Part shown: positions 26,719-35,428 of the stretch, piece after piece
Position numbering within the stretch: the first letter of the stretch is position 1
Layout: every line of letters starts with the position of its first letter
NCBI GenBank assembly: GCA_025363295.1
Contig: JANYEC010000076.1
Span: 59,203 to 123,202 of the forward strand
Reading direction: 5' to 3'
From: Akkermansiaceae bacterium
GTDB taxonomy: Bacteria; Verrucomicrobiota; Verrucomicrobiia; Verrucomicrobiales; Akkermansiaceae
Length of the DNA stretch: 64,000 nt
Made by a program: the position numbers and the translations under genes
Notes under the pieces: model-generated
Told to the model about the DNA's origin: nothing
The model's database searches: none
The model's input: only the letters and a program-made list of their open reading frames with translations

Positions 26719-27721
26719 CTCCACTTTCAAATCCGCTGCTATTATCGGCTCCGGTTCGTTCGGCACGGCCATAGCGAAATTGCTGGAATCCAAGTTGGAA
26801 TCAATCGTTCTGATAGGACGCGATGCAGGCACTGCGGAGTCCATCAATCGCGACCGCAGGAATCCACACTACCTGAACAACATCACGCTGGGTGCGAATG
26901 TCTTTGCGTCCGCCCGTCTAACTGACTCTCTCCCCCACCCGCTGATCTTCTTCGCCGTGCCGACGTCCGCCACCCGCGAAACAGCGCTAGCTCTCGCTGC
27001 GGCGGGTCTATCACCAGCAACGATTCTAGTCTCTTGCGCCAAGGGAATCGAGACACAAACAGGAGACCGGCTGAGTCAGATTCTACGCGAAATTTTTCCG
27101 CAAAATCCTATTGCAGCAGTGTCCGGTCCTAATCACGCCGAGGAAATTGCAACCGGCCTTGCCACTTGTGCGGTGATCGGTTCAGAGGATCTTCCACTGG
27201 CGGTTCGGCTCCAAGAGTTGTTTACCTTCCCACATTTCCGCTCCTACACGAGCGACGATCTGGCAGGCATCGAGTTCGGTGGGGCGGTGAAAAACGTCTA
27301 TGCCATCGCGGCCGGTATGGCCCACGGTCTCGGTTTGGGCGACAATGCCGTCGCGGCCTTGGTAACGCGCGCCCTTTCGGAAATGACGCGGTTAGGCATG
27401 GCCTTAGGCGGCCGAATGGAAACTTTCGCCGGTCTATCGGGCGTAGGTGATTTGATTGTGACTTGCTTCTCAGAGCACTCGCGCAACCATCGCGTAGGCC
27501 TCGCGCTGGGCAGCGGAAAAACTCTCGAAGAAGCGGTCGCTGCGCTAGGCATGGTCGCCGAGGGAGTTCCTAACACTCTATCGATCCACGATGTGGCCCG
27601 CCGTGCCGGTGTGCGTACTCCGATCATCGATGCCGTTTACAGCATCCTCTACGAAGGTAAGCCAGTGGCGATCGCGATGCGAGAATTGCTCACGCGAGAT
27701 CCACGGCCAGAGCACAGTTAG
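26711..27721 (+). CDS. gpsA: Glycerol-3-phosphate dehydrogenase [NAD(P)+]
   Basis: A 336-residue cytoplasmic enzyme that reduces dihydroxyacetone phosphate to sn-glycerol 3-phosphate. The Rossmann motif GSGSFGTA is at about 13-20. It is followed by FFAVPTSATR, SCAKGIE, SGPNHAEEIA, GGAVKNVYAIAAG (catalytic Lys) and LSGVGDLIVTCFS. The start lies inside the end of plsY, so translation is coupled and the two products act in sequence. The gene converges with the DedA gene, only 10 bases apart. Confidence 0.96.
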   Translation: MANSTFKSAAIIGSGSFGTAIAKLLESKLESIVLIGRDAGTAESINRDRRNPHYLNNITLGANVFASARLTDSLPHPLIFFAVPTSATRETALALAAAGLSPATILVSCAKGIETQTGDRLSQILREIFPQNPIAAVSGPNHAEEIATGLATCAVIGSEDLPLAVRLQELFTFPHFRSYTSDDLAGIEFGGAVKNVYAIAAGMAHGLGLGDNAVAALVTRALSEMTRLGMALGGRMETFAGLSGVGDLIVTCFSEHSRNHRVGLALGSGKTLEEAVAALGMVAEGVPNTLSIHDVARRAGVRTPIIDAVYSILYEGKPVAIAMRELLTRDPRPEHS

Positions 27722-27731
27722 AAAACGTCTA

Positions 27732-28394
27732 TCAGCCTTTTTTAGATTCTGTCAGCCGCATCCCTACGAAGTAAAGGATACCCACCACAGCGACCACAGC
27801 GATGATCCATAAGGACTCGTGTTTCACCGCATGAATCAACTGGGTGAGATCGACTCCCTTGCCCATTTTAAGAGCTTCTAACTGAGAAGGCTCCAAAGTG
27901 TTGCCAACCTTTTGTCCCAAGACGGCCAGCACACTGCACCACAGCGCAGAGCCGATCACTGTGAGTGCGCTGAATTTTAAAAATCCCATGCGAATGATGC
28001 CCGCAGGAATGGAAATCAAGTGCCGGATCACCGGAAGCAACCTCGCAAAGAAAATTCCGCCACCTTCATAGCGGTGCATGAAACGCTCGGCACGTTCGAC
28101 TTTCTCAGGTGGCATCATGAAAAATTTTCCGAAGCGCATCACCACCGGACGCCCGACCCACAATGCGGTCCAGTAGGTGATCGCCGACCCAAGCCATGAA
28201 CCAAAAGTCCCTGCTAGAATCACGCCCGGCAGCGTCATGCTGCCACCGTTCGCCGCAAGGATCGCCGCTGGGGGAATGACTAACTCGCTGGGAACGGGAA
28301 AAATGGAACTCTCCATGGCCATTAAAATAACGACGCCGCCGTATCCCCAGTCGTGAACCCAGCCGAACCACATTTCAATCAATGTCTGCATCAT
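27732..28394 (-). CDS. DedA-family membrane protein
   Basis: About 220 residues from ATG 28394; an earlier in-frame ATG at 28496 would add 34 residues that overlap a strong hairpin. DedA proteins are polytopic inner-membrane proteins that act in lipid-carrier and phospholipid scrambling. Marks are ESSIFPVPSELVIPPAA (re-entrant loop with conserved Glu and Pro), GSWLGSAITYW, ARLLPVIRHLISIPAG and a C-terminal hydrophobic helix ending in a basic tail. Helical Arg in ARLLPVIRH is conserved in the family. Confidence 0.9.
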   Translation of the reverse strand: MMQTLIEMWFGWVHDWGYGGVVILMAMESSIFPVPSELVIPPAAILAANGGSMTLPGVILAGTFGSWLGSAITYWTALWVGRPVVMRFGKFFMMPPEKVERAERFMHRYEGGGIFFARLLPVIRHLISIPAGIIRMGFLKFSALTVIGSALWCSVLAVLGQKVGNTLEPSQLEALKMGKGVDLTQLIHAVKHESLWIIAVVAVVGILYFVGMRLTESKKG

Positions 28395-28476
28395 AGAGGG
28401 GTGAAGAATGGCCGTGAACCCGGCAATGGCAAGACCAACCCGAGCGAAAATCCTCGCACGATGGGGCTTAAAATGA

Positions 28477-28510
28477 CCACGGGCATCGGATCCCATTCCG
28501 ATGCCCGTGG
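28477..28510 (-). terminator. Strong hairpin with 14-bp perfect stem between the DUF58 and DedA genes
   Basis: CCACGGGCATCGGA (28477-28490) and its exact reverse complement (28497-28510) close a six-base loop. On the minus strand it stands after the DUF58 gene (ends 28605) and is followed by a TCATTTTA tract, so it may terminate that operon. On the plus strand it is followed by a second short GC hairpin and TTTT. It could equally act as a structured leader of DedA. Confidence 0.5.
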
Positions 28511-28604
28511 GCCCTTTGGGGGGCTTTTGTTGTGCTATCCCTTACGAAAAGAAGAATGCCATAAATCGGCCACATCGCCATACCGCAATCGCGTTATATG
28601 ACCG

Positions 28605-29909
28605 TTAGATTCTACCCGTTGCTTTGATGTCGAAATACGAATTTGCCAATGCCACTGCAAATTGCTGGGCGGTGGAATCCAGAGTCAAAATCCCGCGAGC
28701 GGCAAGGTTTGCTAGAATTTCACGGCGCTCTTGCATGTAACGGTCCGCGGCGAGAAACTTGATTGCCTTGGAAAATGAATCCACCGGTTGGGTCGCTGCG
28801 TCTTCCACCACCCGCTCGCGCATGCTCGCGAGAAGCACGAGATGCCGCGTTTTTAAAACCTGCAGGGCGGGCATCAGTTCCTTGCCATCTTCGCCGCGTA
28901 AGTTCGTGAGAAGAATCACCAGCGAACGCCGACGTTGACGCGCCATCAATTGCTCAACGGCTCCGGAAAAATCACTAGGCGCAGGAGTAGTTTGATAATC
29001 GTATAAATGATTCAGCAAAACAGGCATGGCGTGAGACCCCTTCATCGGCGGCAACCAGCGATCCGTCCCTCCAAAAGATTTCACCGCGACTTGATCGCCT
29101 TGTCGCAAGGCCACATGAGCGACCAATAAAATCGCGTTGAGAATATGATCGAACTGCGGAACACCCCCATCCAGCGCGCGCATCCGGCGGCCGGTATCCA
29201 ACAGAAAGACGACCGACTGGTTCCGTTGCTCTTGATAATCACGGCTGATCAGTGCCTGTCGGCGAGAGGATGCTTTCCAGTCGATGCGTGCAAGCGGGTC
29301 GCCATCACGATAGTCTCGAAGCTGTTGGAAATCCTGACTCGCACCCGCCCTCGCCCGACGCACGATGCCTAGCGGACTTTCACGGTGTTGCATCGCGAGC
29401 AGGGCAAAACGGATGACTGGCTCATAGTTCGGATAAACTTTTACGGTTTCGGCGGTTAGATGAAGGGTTCGCTTGGTCCAGAAAATCATCGGTGAAAGCT
29501 GCCTGAGATGCACCGGACCAAAAACGGCTTCTCCACGCTCTCGCATTATCACAGGGTAGATCACTTTGATTTCGCGCTGCGGCGGAATCACGCCAGACCA
29601 AGGCAGAGAAGAAGCTTCAGCACCTAACGGAATTCCATCGAAGATTTCAACTCTCGCCAAAACACTCGATCCATTCCGAAGGATCAAGCGGACTTCACCC
29701 GCCTCACCCAGCGCAAATCGACCGGGAAGACGACGTTCAATTTCTAATGATTTGTATGATCTAACGATAAATGCATCGACCAAAACCACCACCGCAAGCA
29801 CACCACCGAGCCACAGCCAAGGCATCATCAAAACCGGCAAGGCAGCCGCGACGGTAGCGAGCAGGAGCCAAGCAAATGCGAGCGTTAGCAGGCGAGAGGT
29901 CGGGCTCAT
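28605..29909 (-). CDS. DUF58 domain protein (vWA-like partner of MoxR)
   Basis: A 434-residue protein with two N-terminal membrane segments (LLTLAFAWLLLATVAAALPV and WLWLGGVLAVVVLVDAF), a beta-rich middle, then the DUF58 core LRDYRDGDPLARIDWKASSR at about 200-220. A von Willebrand A-like region follows, with SVVFLLDTGRRMRALDG and SLVILLTNLRGEDG. Proteins of this type are encoded beside MoxR ATPases and are thought to be their substrates or adaptors. It is the last gene of the minus-strand operon that begins with the RDD gene at 35163. Confidence 0.9.
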   Translation of the reverse strand: MSPTSRLLTLAFAWLLLATVAAALPVLMMPWLWLGGVLAVVVLVDAFIVRSYKSLEIERRLPGRFALGEAGEVRLILRNGSSVLARVEIFDGIPLGAEASSLPWSGVIPPQREIKVIYPVIMRERGEAVFGPVHLRQLSPMIFWTKRTLHLTAETVKVYPNYEPVIRFALLAMQHRESPLGIVRRARAGASQDFQQLRDYRDGDPLARIDWKASSRRQALISRDYQEQRNQSVVFLLDTGRRMRALDGGVPQFDHILNAILLVAHVALRQGDQVAVKSFGGTDRWLPPMKGSHAMPVLLNHLYDYQTTPAPSDFSGAVEQLMARQRRRSLVILLTNLRGEDGKELMPALQVLKTRHLVLLASMRERVVEDAATQPVDSFSKAIKFLAADRYMQERREILANLAARGILTLDSTAQQFAVALANSYFDIKATGRI

Positions 29910-29930
29910 GTAGGTTCGTTAGACATCAAA

Positions 29931-30920
29931 CTATTGTCTCGGTGCGGGTACGCTTTCCACGATGGCATGAAGAATTTCATCCACATCCTGTCCGCTGATC
30001 GCGACTTCGGGGGTGAGCTGGACGCGATGCCGGAGCACTGGAAGAGCCGCTCGTTTGATATCATCCGGAGTAACAAATCCCCTTCCCTCCAAGGCAGCGA
30101 AGGCTTTGCCAATTCTCACCAGACTGATTGCTCCCCGCGTCCCGGCGCCAAGCGACACCGAGCGCGACTCGCGTGTGGCCTGGGCAAGTGCCACTGCGTA
30201 GTCCACCACTTCGGGGACTACTTGAATCGCAGCGGTCGCCTCTTGGGCGGCGATGATTTCCCGAGGGCCGCAGACCATTATCACTCCGCCATCAGTGCCG
30301 CCCGGTGTTTCCGACGCGGCACGGGTGACGATTTCGCACTCGGCCTCGCGGTTCGGATATTCAATGAGCACCTTCATGATGAAACGGTCTAACTGAGCTT
30401 CCGGCAGCGGATAGGTGCCTTCGTGTTCGACCGGATTCTGGGTAGCGAGAGTCATGAATGGCGGCGTGAGGTTGAGAGTCTCTCCATCAATGGTGACCTG
30501 CATTTCCTGCATCACCTCTAACAATGCTGCTTGGGTTTTCGCCGGTGCGCGGTTGATCTCATCTGCTAGTAAAAGATTCGTAAACACCGGCCCCTGACGC
30601 AACTGGAAGGTCTGGCTTTTCATATCGAACAATCGAAAGCCAGTGACATCCGATGGCATCAGATCGGGGGTGAACTGAATTCGCGCCGAATGCCCGCCGA
30701 AAGTCTTGGCCAAGGTCGTGACGAGATGTGTTTTGCCAAGTCCCGGCTTCCCCTCAAGCAGCACGTGACCTCCCGCTAACAAAGCAGCGAGCACCTGATC
30801 GATCACGGTTTCCTGCCCGAGAATGACGCGGCGGATCTGCCCTCGCATCCCGTGGATCAACTCCGCCAGGCTGTGAGCAGGAGGCATTTCAGAAGTGTTT
30901 TGATAGGATTCAGGATTCAT
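29931..30920 (-). CDS. MoxR-family AAA+ ATPase
   Basis: A 329-residue cytoplasmic ATPase-chaperone. The AAA+ marks are in order: GKPGLGKTHL (Walker A, about 58), LLADEINRAPAK (Walker B), ATQNPVEHEGTYPLPEAQLD (sensor 1 and arginine-finger region) and SLGAGTRGAISLVR (sensor 2). It ends with VPAPRQ. MoxR enzymes help mature or activate partner proteins, often containing vWA domains. Here the DUF58 protein downstream is the obvious partner. Confidence 0.94.
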   Translation of the reverse strand: MNPESYQNTSEMPPAHSLAELIHGMRGQIRRVILGQETVIDQVLAALLAGGHVLLEGKPGLGKTHLVTTLAKTFGGHSARIQFTPDLMPSDVTGFRLFDMKSQTFQLRQGPVFTNLLLADEINRAPAKTQAALLEVMQEMQVTIDGETLNLTPPFMTLATQNPVEHEGTYPLPEAQLDRFIMKVLIEYPNREAECEIVTRAASETPGGTDGGVIMVCGPREIIAAQEATAAIQVVPEVVDYAVALAQATRESRSVSLGAGTRGAISLVRIGKAFAALEGRGFVTPDDIKRAALPVLRHRVQLTPEVAISGQDVDEILHAIVESVPAPRQ

Positions 30921-30932
30921 AAGATACTGTAT

Positions 30933-32030
30933 TTAATGGAGAACTTGAAGCAGGACTTGAAGGTCGGCGGTCGTGCGGGTGAGAATGGCGGAATCGGCTG
31001 GCGCTCCTTCCGCGAGGGCACGAAAAACTCGCTCTCTTGGAATCCCAGCTCGGTCGGCTAGAAATTGAAAAAAGTCCTCATCACGTCGCCCGGCACGGTT
31101 GCAGATCCTTTGGCCTCGTTCGACAATCTGGGCACGTATGGGGGCTAATAAAGTGAAAGCGCGATCCAAGCGCCACTGAAAATCCCCGAGCGCCTCTAAA
31201 TGATGGTCATAGCCCCGCGAAACGGAAGGTTCCGTCGTGGCCTCGATCGGTCCAAAGCGCGAAAAATTCTTCCATAACCAAAGTCCAATTAGGAATCCCA
31301 GCCCGATGAGCACCGGCCATAGGTGCTTCCCGAGAAGACCCGATAACGAAATGTTAGATCCACGCATAAAGGCAATTTCTCCACCATCCTCAGTGACCCG
31401 GATCAAGGCATCCATGAGTGCCGCATGATCCTTATCACCGATCCATCGGTTGCGGAAAATCCGCCCATCGGTGATGACCGTCAGGCGTCCATCGCCCTTT
31501 TCTACCGATGCAAAAACGCCGGGATCTCCACCCATGACTGACACGGTTGCATTCGATTTTGCATCCACGTCGTATGAGCGGCCATCGAACTCGATTTTCT
31601 CACCCTTCGTCTCCCCCTTCCCGGTGCCATGATCTTTTAAGGCAATCCCCACACGCTCTAACATGTACTTCATTGCAGGTTCCCGCTCTAATTCACTCGG
31701 GGGCTCGGACCAATCACTGGTCTCCGCATCCGCGTGCTCAATCAGCAAAACAAGATGCCCCCCATTCGATACCCACTCTTCCATCTGCCTGCTGAAACTC
31801 TTATTATTCAAGATGGATGCGGGTAAAAACCACACCGCGTCCCCCCAGTCAGGAGCCGTCCACGATGCTAACGAACGCACCTTGTTACCGGAACGGGCAC
31901 AAAATCGCTCGGCTGCCAGCCAAGGATTGATGCGTGCTTTTCCTTTGTAGCCAATCTCATGCACCACCTCTTTATAATCACAGGCCGTTAGAGCGAAGAC
32001 CGCCGCCACCAATAGAAGGAGTTTTTTCAT
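30933..32030 (-). CDS. DUF4350-type lipoprotein of the MoxR operon
   Basis: About 365 residues from ATG 32030. The N-terminus KKLLLLVAAVFALTACDYKE is a lipoprotein signal with lipobox LTAC. The soluble part (about 40-240) resembles a DUF4350 or GATase-like fold (DWGDAVWFLPASILNN, GGHLVLLIEHADAE), as found in MoxR clusters. A membrane segment follows (WPVLIGLGFLIGLWLWKNFS), then a cytoplasmic tail with ARAFTLLAP-like helices. The gene overlaps the upstream one by four bases (ATGA). Confidence 0.78.
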   Translation of the reverse strand: MKKLLLLVAAVFALTACDYKEVVHEIGYKGKARINPWLAAERFCARSGNKVRSLASWTAPDWGDAVWFLPASILNNKSFSRQMEEWVSNGGHLVLLIEHADAETSDWSEPPSELEREPAMKYMLERVGIALKDHGTGKGETKGEKIEFDGRSYDVDAKSNATVSVMGGDPGVFASVEKGDGRLTVITDGRIFRNRWIGDKDHAALMDALIRVTEDGGEIAFMRGSNISLSGLLGKHLWPVLIGLGFLIGLWLWKNFSRFGPIEATTEPSVSRGYDHHLEALGDFQWRLDRAFTLLAPIRAQIVERGQRICNRAGRRDEDFFQFLADRAGIPRERVFRALAEGAPADSAILTRTTADLQVLLQVLH

Positions 32031-33466
32031 CGCTTCCCTTCCTCGCCAAACGGCCACTGCTGACAGAGTGTGTGAACCTCGGCATCGCCGGCGCTCACAC
32101 CGGAATACGCGAGGCGTGTCCATGCAGCAGTGATGCTACGGAAATAGGCCGGATACACCGCCTGTCCCACACTTTCTACGCGGCGCATGCAGTCACCCTC
32201 GGTATCGGATTCCTGGATTTGGACACGACCGATTTCTATCACCCGCGAGATCGAGCCACGATAGAGCAATGCGAGCGCCTCCTGTTGCCGTCCCTGTTGC
32301 CACAGCGACCACACGGCTGTTGGAATATCGTCGGGCAGGCTGGTGTTACTGACTTCCATGCCCATGACGACCCGGGCGGAAGGTTTGGCATCCACGCCTT
32401 TGGCGAGCGTTCCGCGCATCCCTAACACATGGCGGTATTTCCAAAAGAGCCAACCTATCAGGCCGACTAAAAGTGTCACCGCGCAGACAGCGAAGATCTT
32501 AGCCATGGTCACACCGATCCCAGCTAACCAAAACGGCGTACCACTGCTAGGTTTTTGATCATAAACCCTTTCTGTGACCGTGTGCACTTTGAAATCAGGG
32601 TTCGCCTTCACTTCCTTGATCAATTCCGCAGGTGTCTTTGTTTCGGCAGCCCCCGCGCCAGCAGGCGCACCCAGCACAAGCAAGATGACTGATAGAATCA
32701 CGGCTTTGGTTAAACGTTGGGCCATGCGCTTAAATGCGAGTTCGATGTCCCAGCCCTCGATCCACGTCCGATTATTGATATAAATTCCGAACCCTGCGCC
32801 GATCACAAAAATATCAGTAAGTGAGATTGCGAGCATCATGCAAATGCCAAACGTCCTCAGGATTAGCAAAGGAATGTCTGCGGGGGAGTCCGAGTTCCAT
32901 GATTCTAACGCAAGCCGCCAAGCGCTATCCTGCCCATCGGGAATCAACATATGAACGAGTGCTAGAATCGAAAACGTGACCCATGCCGCCCCTACTTCCG
33001 AAGCAAAATAGACCCACATTACTGCACTTTCACCCCGGCGGAGAATCTGGCTGCAGCGCTGTTTGAATTGTTTACCCCGCAGCCCTTCGAGATCTTCCAC
33101 TGCGAGAGTTACAGGCAGCCATGGCGAAAATCTGGCCCACACAAACCGATAAAAAAACCGCCGATACCAAGCGCGCGGAATTTCACGCCACATGGCCCGC
33201 CACGACGGCTGCTCGCCAAACAAGCGCCGACTGATTTCAAACAATACCATCCGCGAACCCACAGGTTTACACCACCAGAAAAGCATGAGAAAAACAGTCG
33301 GATAGTCCCACAAAAAATATCCAGCAAGCACCGTGGGCAAGGCCAAGGCCAACCACCATACGGCGAAACAACGCCAGAAATCCCTGCGCACCATCGCGAA
33401 CCCGAGATCGACAGACTCCCAATCACTGCGCGGCCGAATCTCTGCTGTGACCGTGTCAAGCCGCAT
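32027..33466 (-). CDS. Large membrane protein with C-terminal DUF4129-like region
   Basis: A 479-residue protein. The N-terminal half has several hydrophobic segments (FAVWWLALALPTVLAGYFLW, WVTFSILALVHMLI, FVIGAGFGIYI, AVILSVILLVLGAPAGAGA). A periplasmic stretch and a further membrane helix (FAVCAVTLLVGLIGWLFW) follow, then a cytoplasmic tail. The tail includes PDDIPTAVWSLWQQGRQQEA and ALLYRGSISRVIE, which matches the DUF4129 pattern common in MoxR operons. It overlaps the SpoIIM-like gene upstream by 11 bases and the DUF4350 gene downstream by four. Confidence 0.75.
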   Translation of the reverse strand: MRLDTVTAEIRPRSDWESVDLGFAMVRRDFWRCFAVWWLALALPTVLAGYFLWDYPTVFLMLFWWCKPVGSRMVLFEISRRLFGEQPSWRAMWREIPRAWYRRFFYRFVWARFSPWLPVTLAVEDLEGLRGKQFKQRCSQILRRGESAVMWVYFASEVGAAWVTFSILALVHMLIPDGQDSAWRLALESWNSDSPADIPLLILRTFGICMMLAISLTDIFVIGAGFGIYINNRTWIEGWDIELAFKRMAQRLTKAVILSVILLVLGAPAGAGAAETKTPAELIKEVKANPDFKVHTVTERVYDQKPSSGTPFWLAGIGVTMAKIFAVCAVTLLVGLIGWLFWKYRHVLGMRGTLAKGVDAKPSARVVMGMEVSNTSLPDDIPTAVWSLWQQGRQQEALALLYRGSISRVIEIGRVQIQESDTEGDCMRRVESVGQAVYPAYFRSITAAWTRLAYSGVSAGDAEVHTLCQQWPFGEEGKR

Positions 33467-34427
33467 GGATAGAACTCCTTCCTGCTAGAGAAAAATAGAG
33501 GATGTGCAAAATCCACCCAACGATTCCCACCGTGTATTTTAGCGTTGAGGGGATCGCCTGTGCCGACCAAAACCCCTCGACCAGCGCCGCCATGAAGGTC
33601 ATCAGCGCGGCACCATAAATCAGCGGCATCGCTTGTTTCGATGCCTGCACCAGCGCTCTCACGCGCGGCAGACGACCGGGCCGGAGGATCGCAAGGCCCA
33701 GCCGCATCCCTGACATTCCTGAAATAATCATCCCTAGCAGCTCGAACGAAGAATGCCCGGCTACGAAGGACCAGAATGACTCCGGATTGCACGCATGATT
33801 TACATATCCCGCCGATGCGCCGATCTGCAATCCATTGAAAAGCACGAAAAAGAGCGACCCTAGGCCCGCCGCCATGCCACCGGCGAAGATTCTGAAATCA
33901 ATCGCGACGTTGTTATAGATATAAAAACAGAACATCATAAAATTCGATCCATATTCGGATCTCAGATGGCTGAGCTGCTCTTCCTTGCCGGCATACATCT
34001 GTTCCATCGATGCCATCCCATCTGCACCTAACACCGCTTGAATCCATCGGATGTCATGCTCGGCGGAAAACATCATTGCAAAAAAAGGCAGCCAAAAAAC
34101 CGCACTGCACAGCCAGAACAAGCGCCATTCACTTCGCACCGCTCGGGGAAAATCCACTGCTAGGAACGCCACCACATTTTCCCATCCGCCACGCCGCGTC
34201 CGATAGATCACCTCGTAGCCTCGAATGACCAGCGCGTTGAGCCGCTCCGTGATCCGCGAGCCATACATCCGGGATTCTGCGAGTGATAGATCCAAGCAGA
34301 GTTCGTGAAAACGGCGAGGCAGTTGCCCTGCTTCCGGACCGGGCTTGCCACCCTCCACACGGGCGACCAGCCGCTCATACTCGGCCCAGCGTTCCGCGTT
34401 TTGATGTTCAAAGTCTCCGGGCGTCAT
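33456..34427 (-). CDS. SpoIIM-like (DUF95) integral membrane protein
   Basis: A 323-residue protein. A cytoplasmic helical N-terminal part (RFHELCLDLSLAESRMYGSR) is followed by about five membrane segments: LFWLCSAVFWLPFFAMMF, FAGGMAAGLGSLFFVLFNG, GHSSFELLGMIISGMSGMRL, LIYGAALMTFMAALVEGFW and a last helix. NNVAIDFRIFAGG and GHSSFELLGMIISG are typical of the stage II sporulation protein M superfamily. In non-sporulating bacteria it occurs in MoxR clusters as a membrane component. It starts eight bases after the RDD gene stop. Confidence 0.85.
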   Translation of the reverse strand: MTPGDFEHQNAERWAEYERLVARVEGGKPGPEAGQLPRRFHELCLDLSLAESRMYGSRITERLNALVIRGYEVIYRTRRGGWENVVAFLAVDFPRAVRSEWRLFWLCSAVFWLPFFAMMFSAEHDIRWIQAVLGADGMASMEQMYAGKEEQLSHLRSEYGSNFMMFCFYIYNNVAIDFRIFAGGMAAGLGSLFFVLFNGLQIGASAGYVNHACNPESFWSFVAGHSSFELLGMIISGMSGMRLGLAILRPGRLPRVRALVQASKQAMPLIYGAALMTFMAALVEGFWSAQAIPSTLKYTVGIVGWILHILYFSLAGRSSIHAA

Positions 34428-34434
34428 TTCAGCA

Positions 34435-35163
34435 TCAATGTTCGTTTCTTTTTTCCTGCACCCAGTGGGCCATCGCCATCAGACGATTCACACCGCCCGC
34501 TCCGGTGTCCCCGGTGAGGACCGCCGCCTGGTCCGCAATCTCAGCGCGCCGACCATCTGACCATAGGCCAGCCCGCTCACGGAACAAGACCAACGCCCGG
34601 GTTTCAGTAGCCGTTAGACCCACCGACAGCGGCACCGCCGCAATGGGTGGCGGCATCGCGATTAGCGGCATTTGCGGCATTCGGTCGTAGATCACCACCG
34701 TGCCAGCCGCTAGATCGCCCAGTCTTTGGAAACGTTTTGATGCGAGGCAGCCCGTCACCCCGAAGCCATAAGTAAAAAGCGGCATGCTATCAATGAAGCG
34801 CAGGAAGTTCCGAACCACTGCCTGACCCAGTGTGATTGGCGATCCAGTGGATTGCACGACCCGCAATCCAAGCGCCCGCTTACCCGGAGTAGCCCCTCGT
34901 TTTCCTGCCTCGAAAACCACGGGATACAGCCAGTCCATCAGAAACCAAGCTAACAGAATAAATCCTTGGGCGACTTTCGCACCAATCGCAATCCCCGCGA
35001 ACCCAATCGCAAATGCCACGATCACCAAGATCAGGGCACGAATCAGGAAATCGATCAAATAGGCCCCGACTCGCAACATTGGTCCCGCCATCCGCAGGCG
35101 GATTTCCACACCATCGGCGAGTTCCACCGATTGCAGGGTATCGAGTTGATCCGTTTCCGCCAT
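34435..35163 (-). CDS. RDD-family membrane protein
   Basis: A 242-residue protein and the first gene of the MoxR operon. The RDD domain reads LRVGAYLIDFLIRALILV, then a second helix FILLAWFLMDWLYPVVF, then GKRALGLRVV and a third helix. The second half is cytoplasmic and ends near WVQEKRNEH. RDD proteins have been linked to ion or metabolite movement in some bacteria. The 265-base gap in front, shared with the divergent ROK gene, must hold the operon promoter. Confidence 0.88.
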   Translation of the reverse strand: MAETDQLDTLQSVELADGVEIRLRMAGPMLRVGAYLIDFLIRALILVIVAFAIGFAGIAIGAKVAQGFILLAWFLMDWLYPVVFEAGKRGATPGKRALGLRVVQSTGSPITLGQAVVRNFLRFIDSMPLFTYGFGVTGCLASKRFQRLGDLAAGTVVIYDRMPQMPLIAMPPPIAAVPLSVGLTATETRALVLFRERAGLWSDGRRAEIADQAAVLTGDTGAGGVNRLMAMAHWVQEKRNEH

Positions 35164-35428
35164 GTTGCCGAGTTCTGCGGCAGGCTAGCGGGTTGTGGCC
35201 ATAGGTAAAGCACGGGACGTAGATAGGTGCAGATAAAGAGGGATATGCTCGGACAAAGTCACGCCTTCGAGCCAAATCGCATAAAACCGGAAGGGGAATG
35301 GTAGACCCGTTGAACTAGACATTGCCATAAAAAACGTCTCCTGGATCAAATCCCTATCCTTAATTAACTTTCCTTGGAGCAACCTCGAGTCCGTTAGGCT
35401 GGCGGCCATTGCCTTGACAGAGCTTTTA

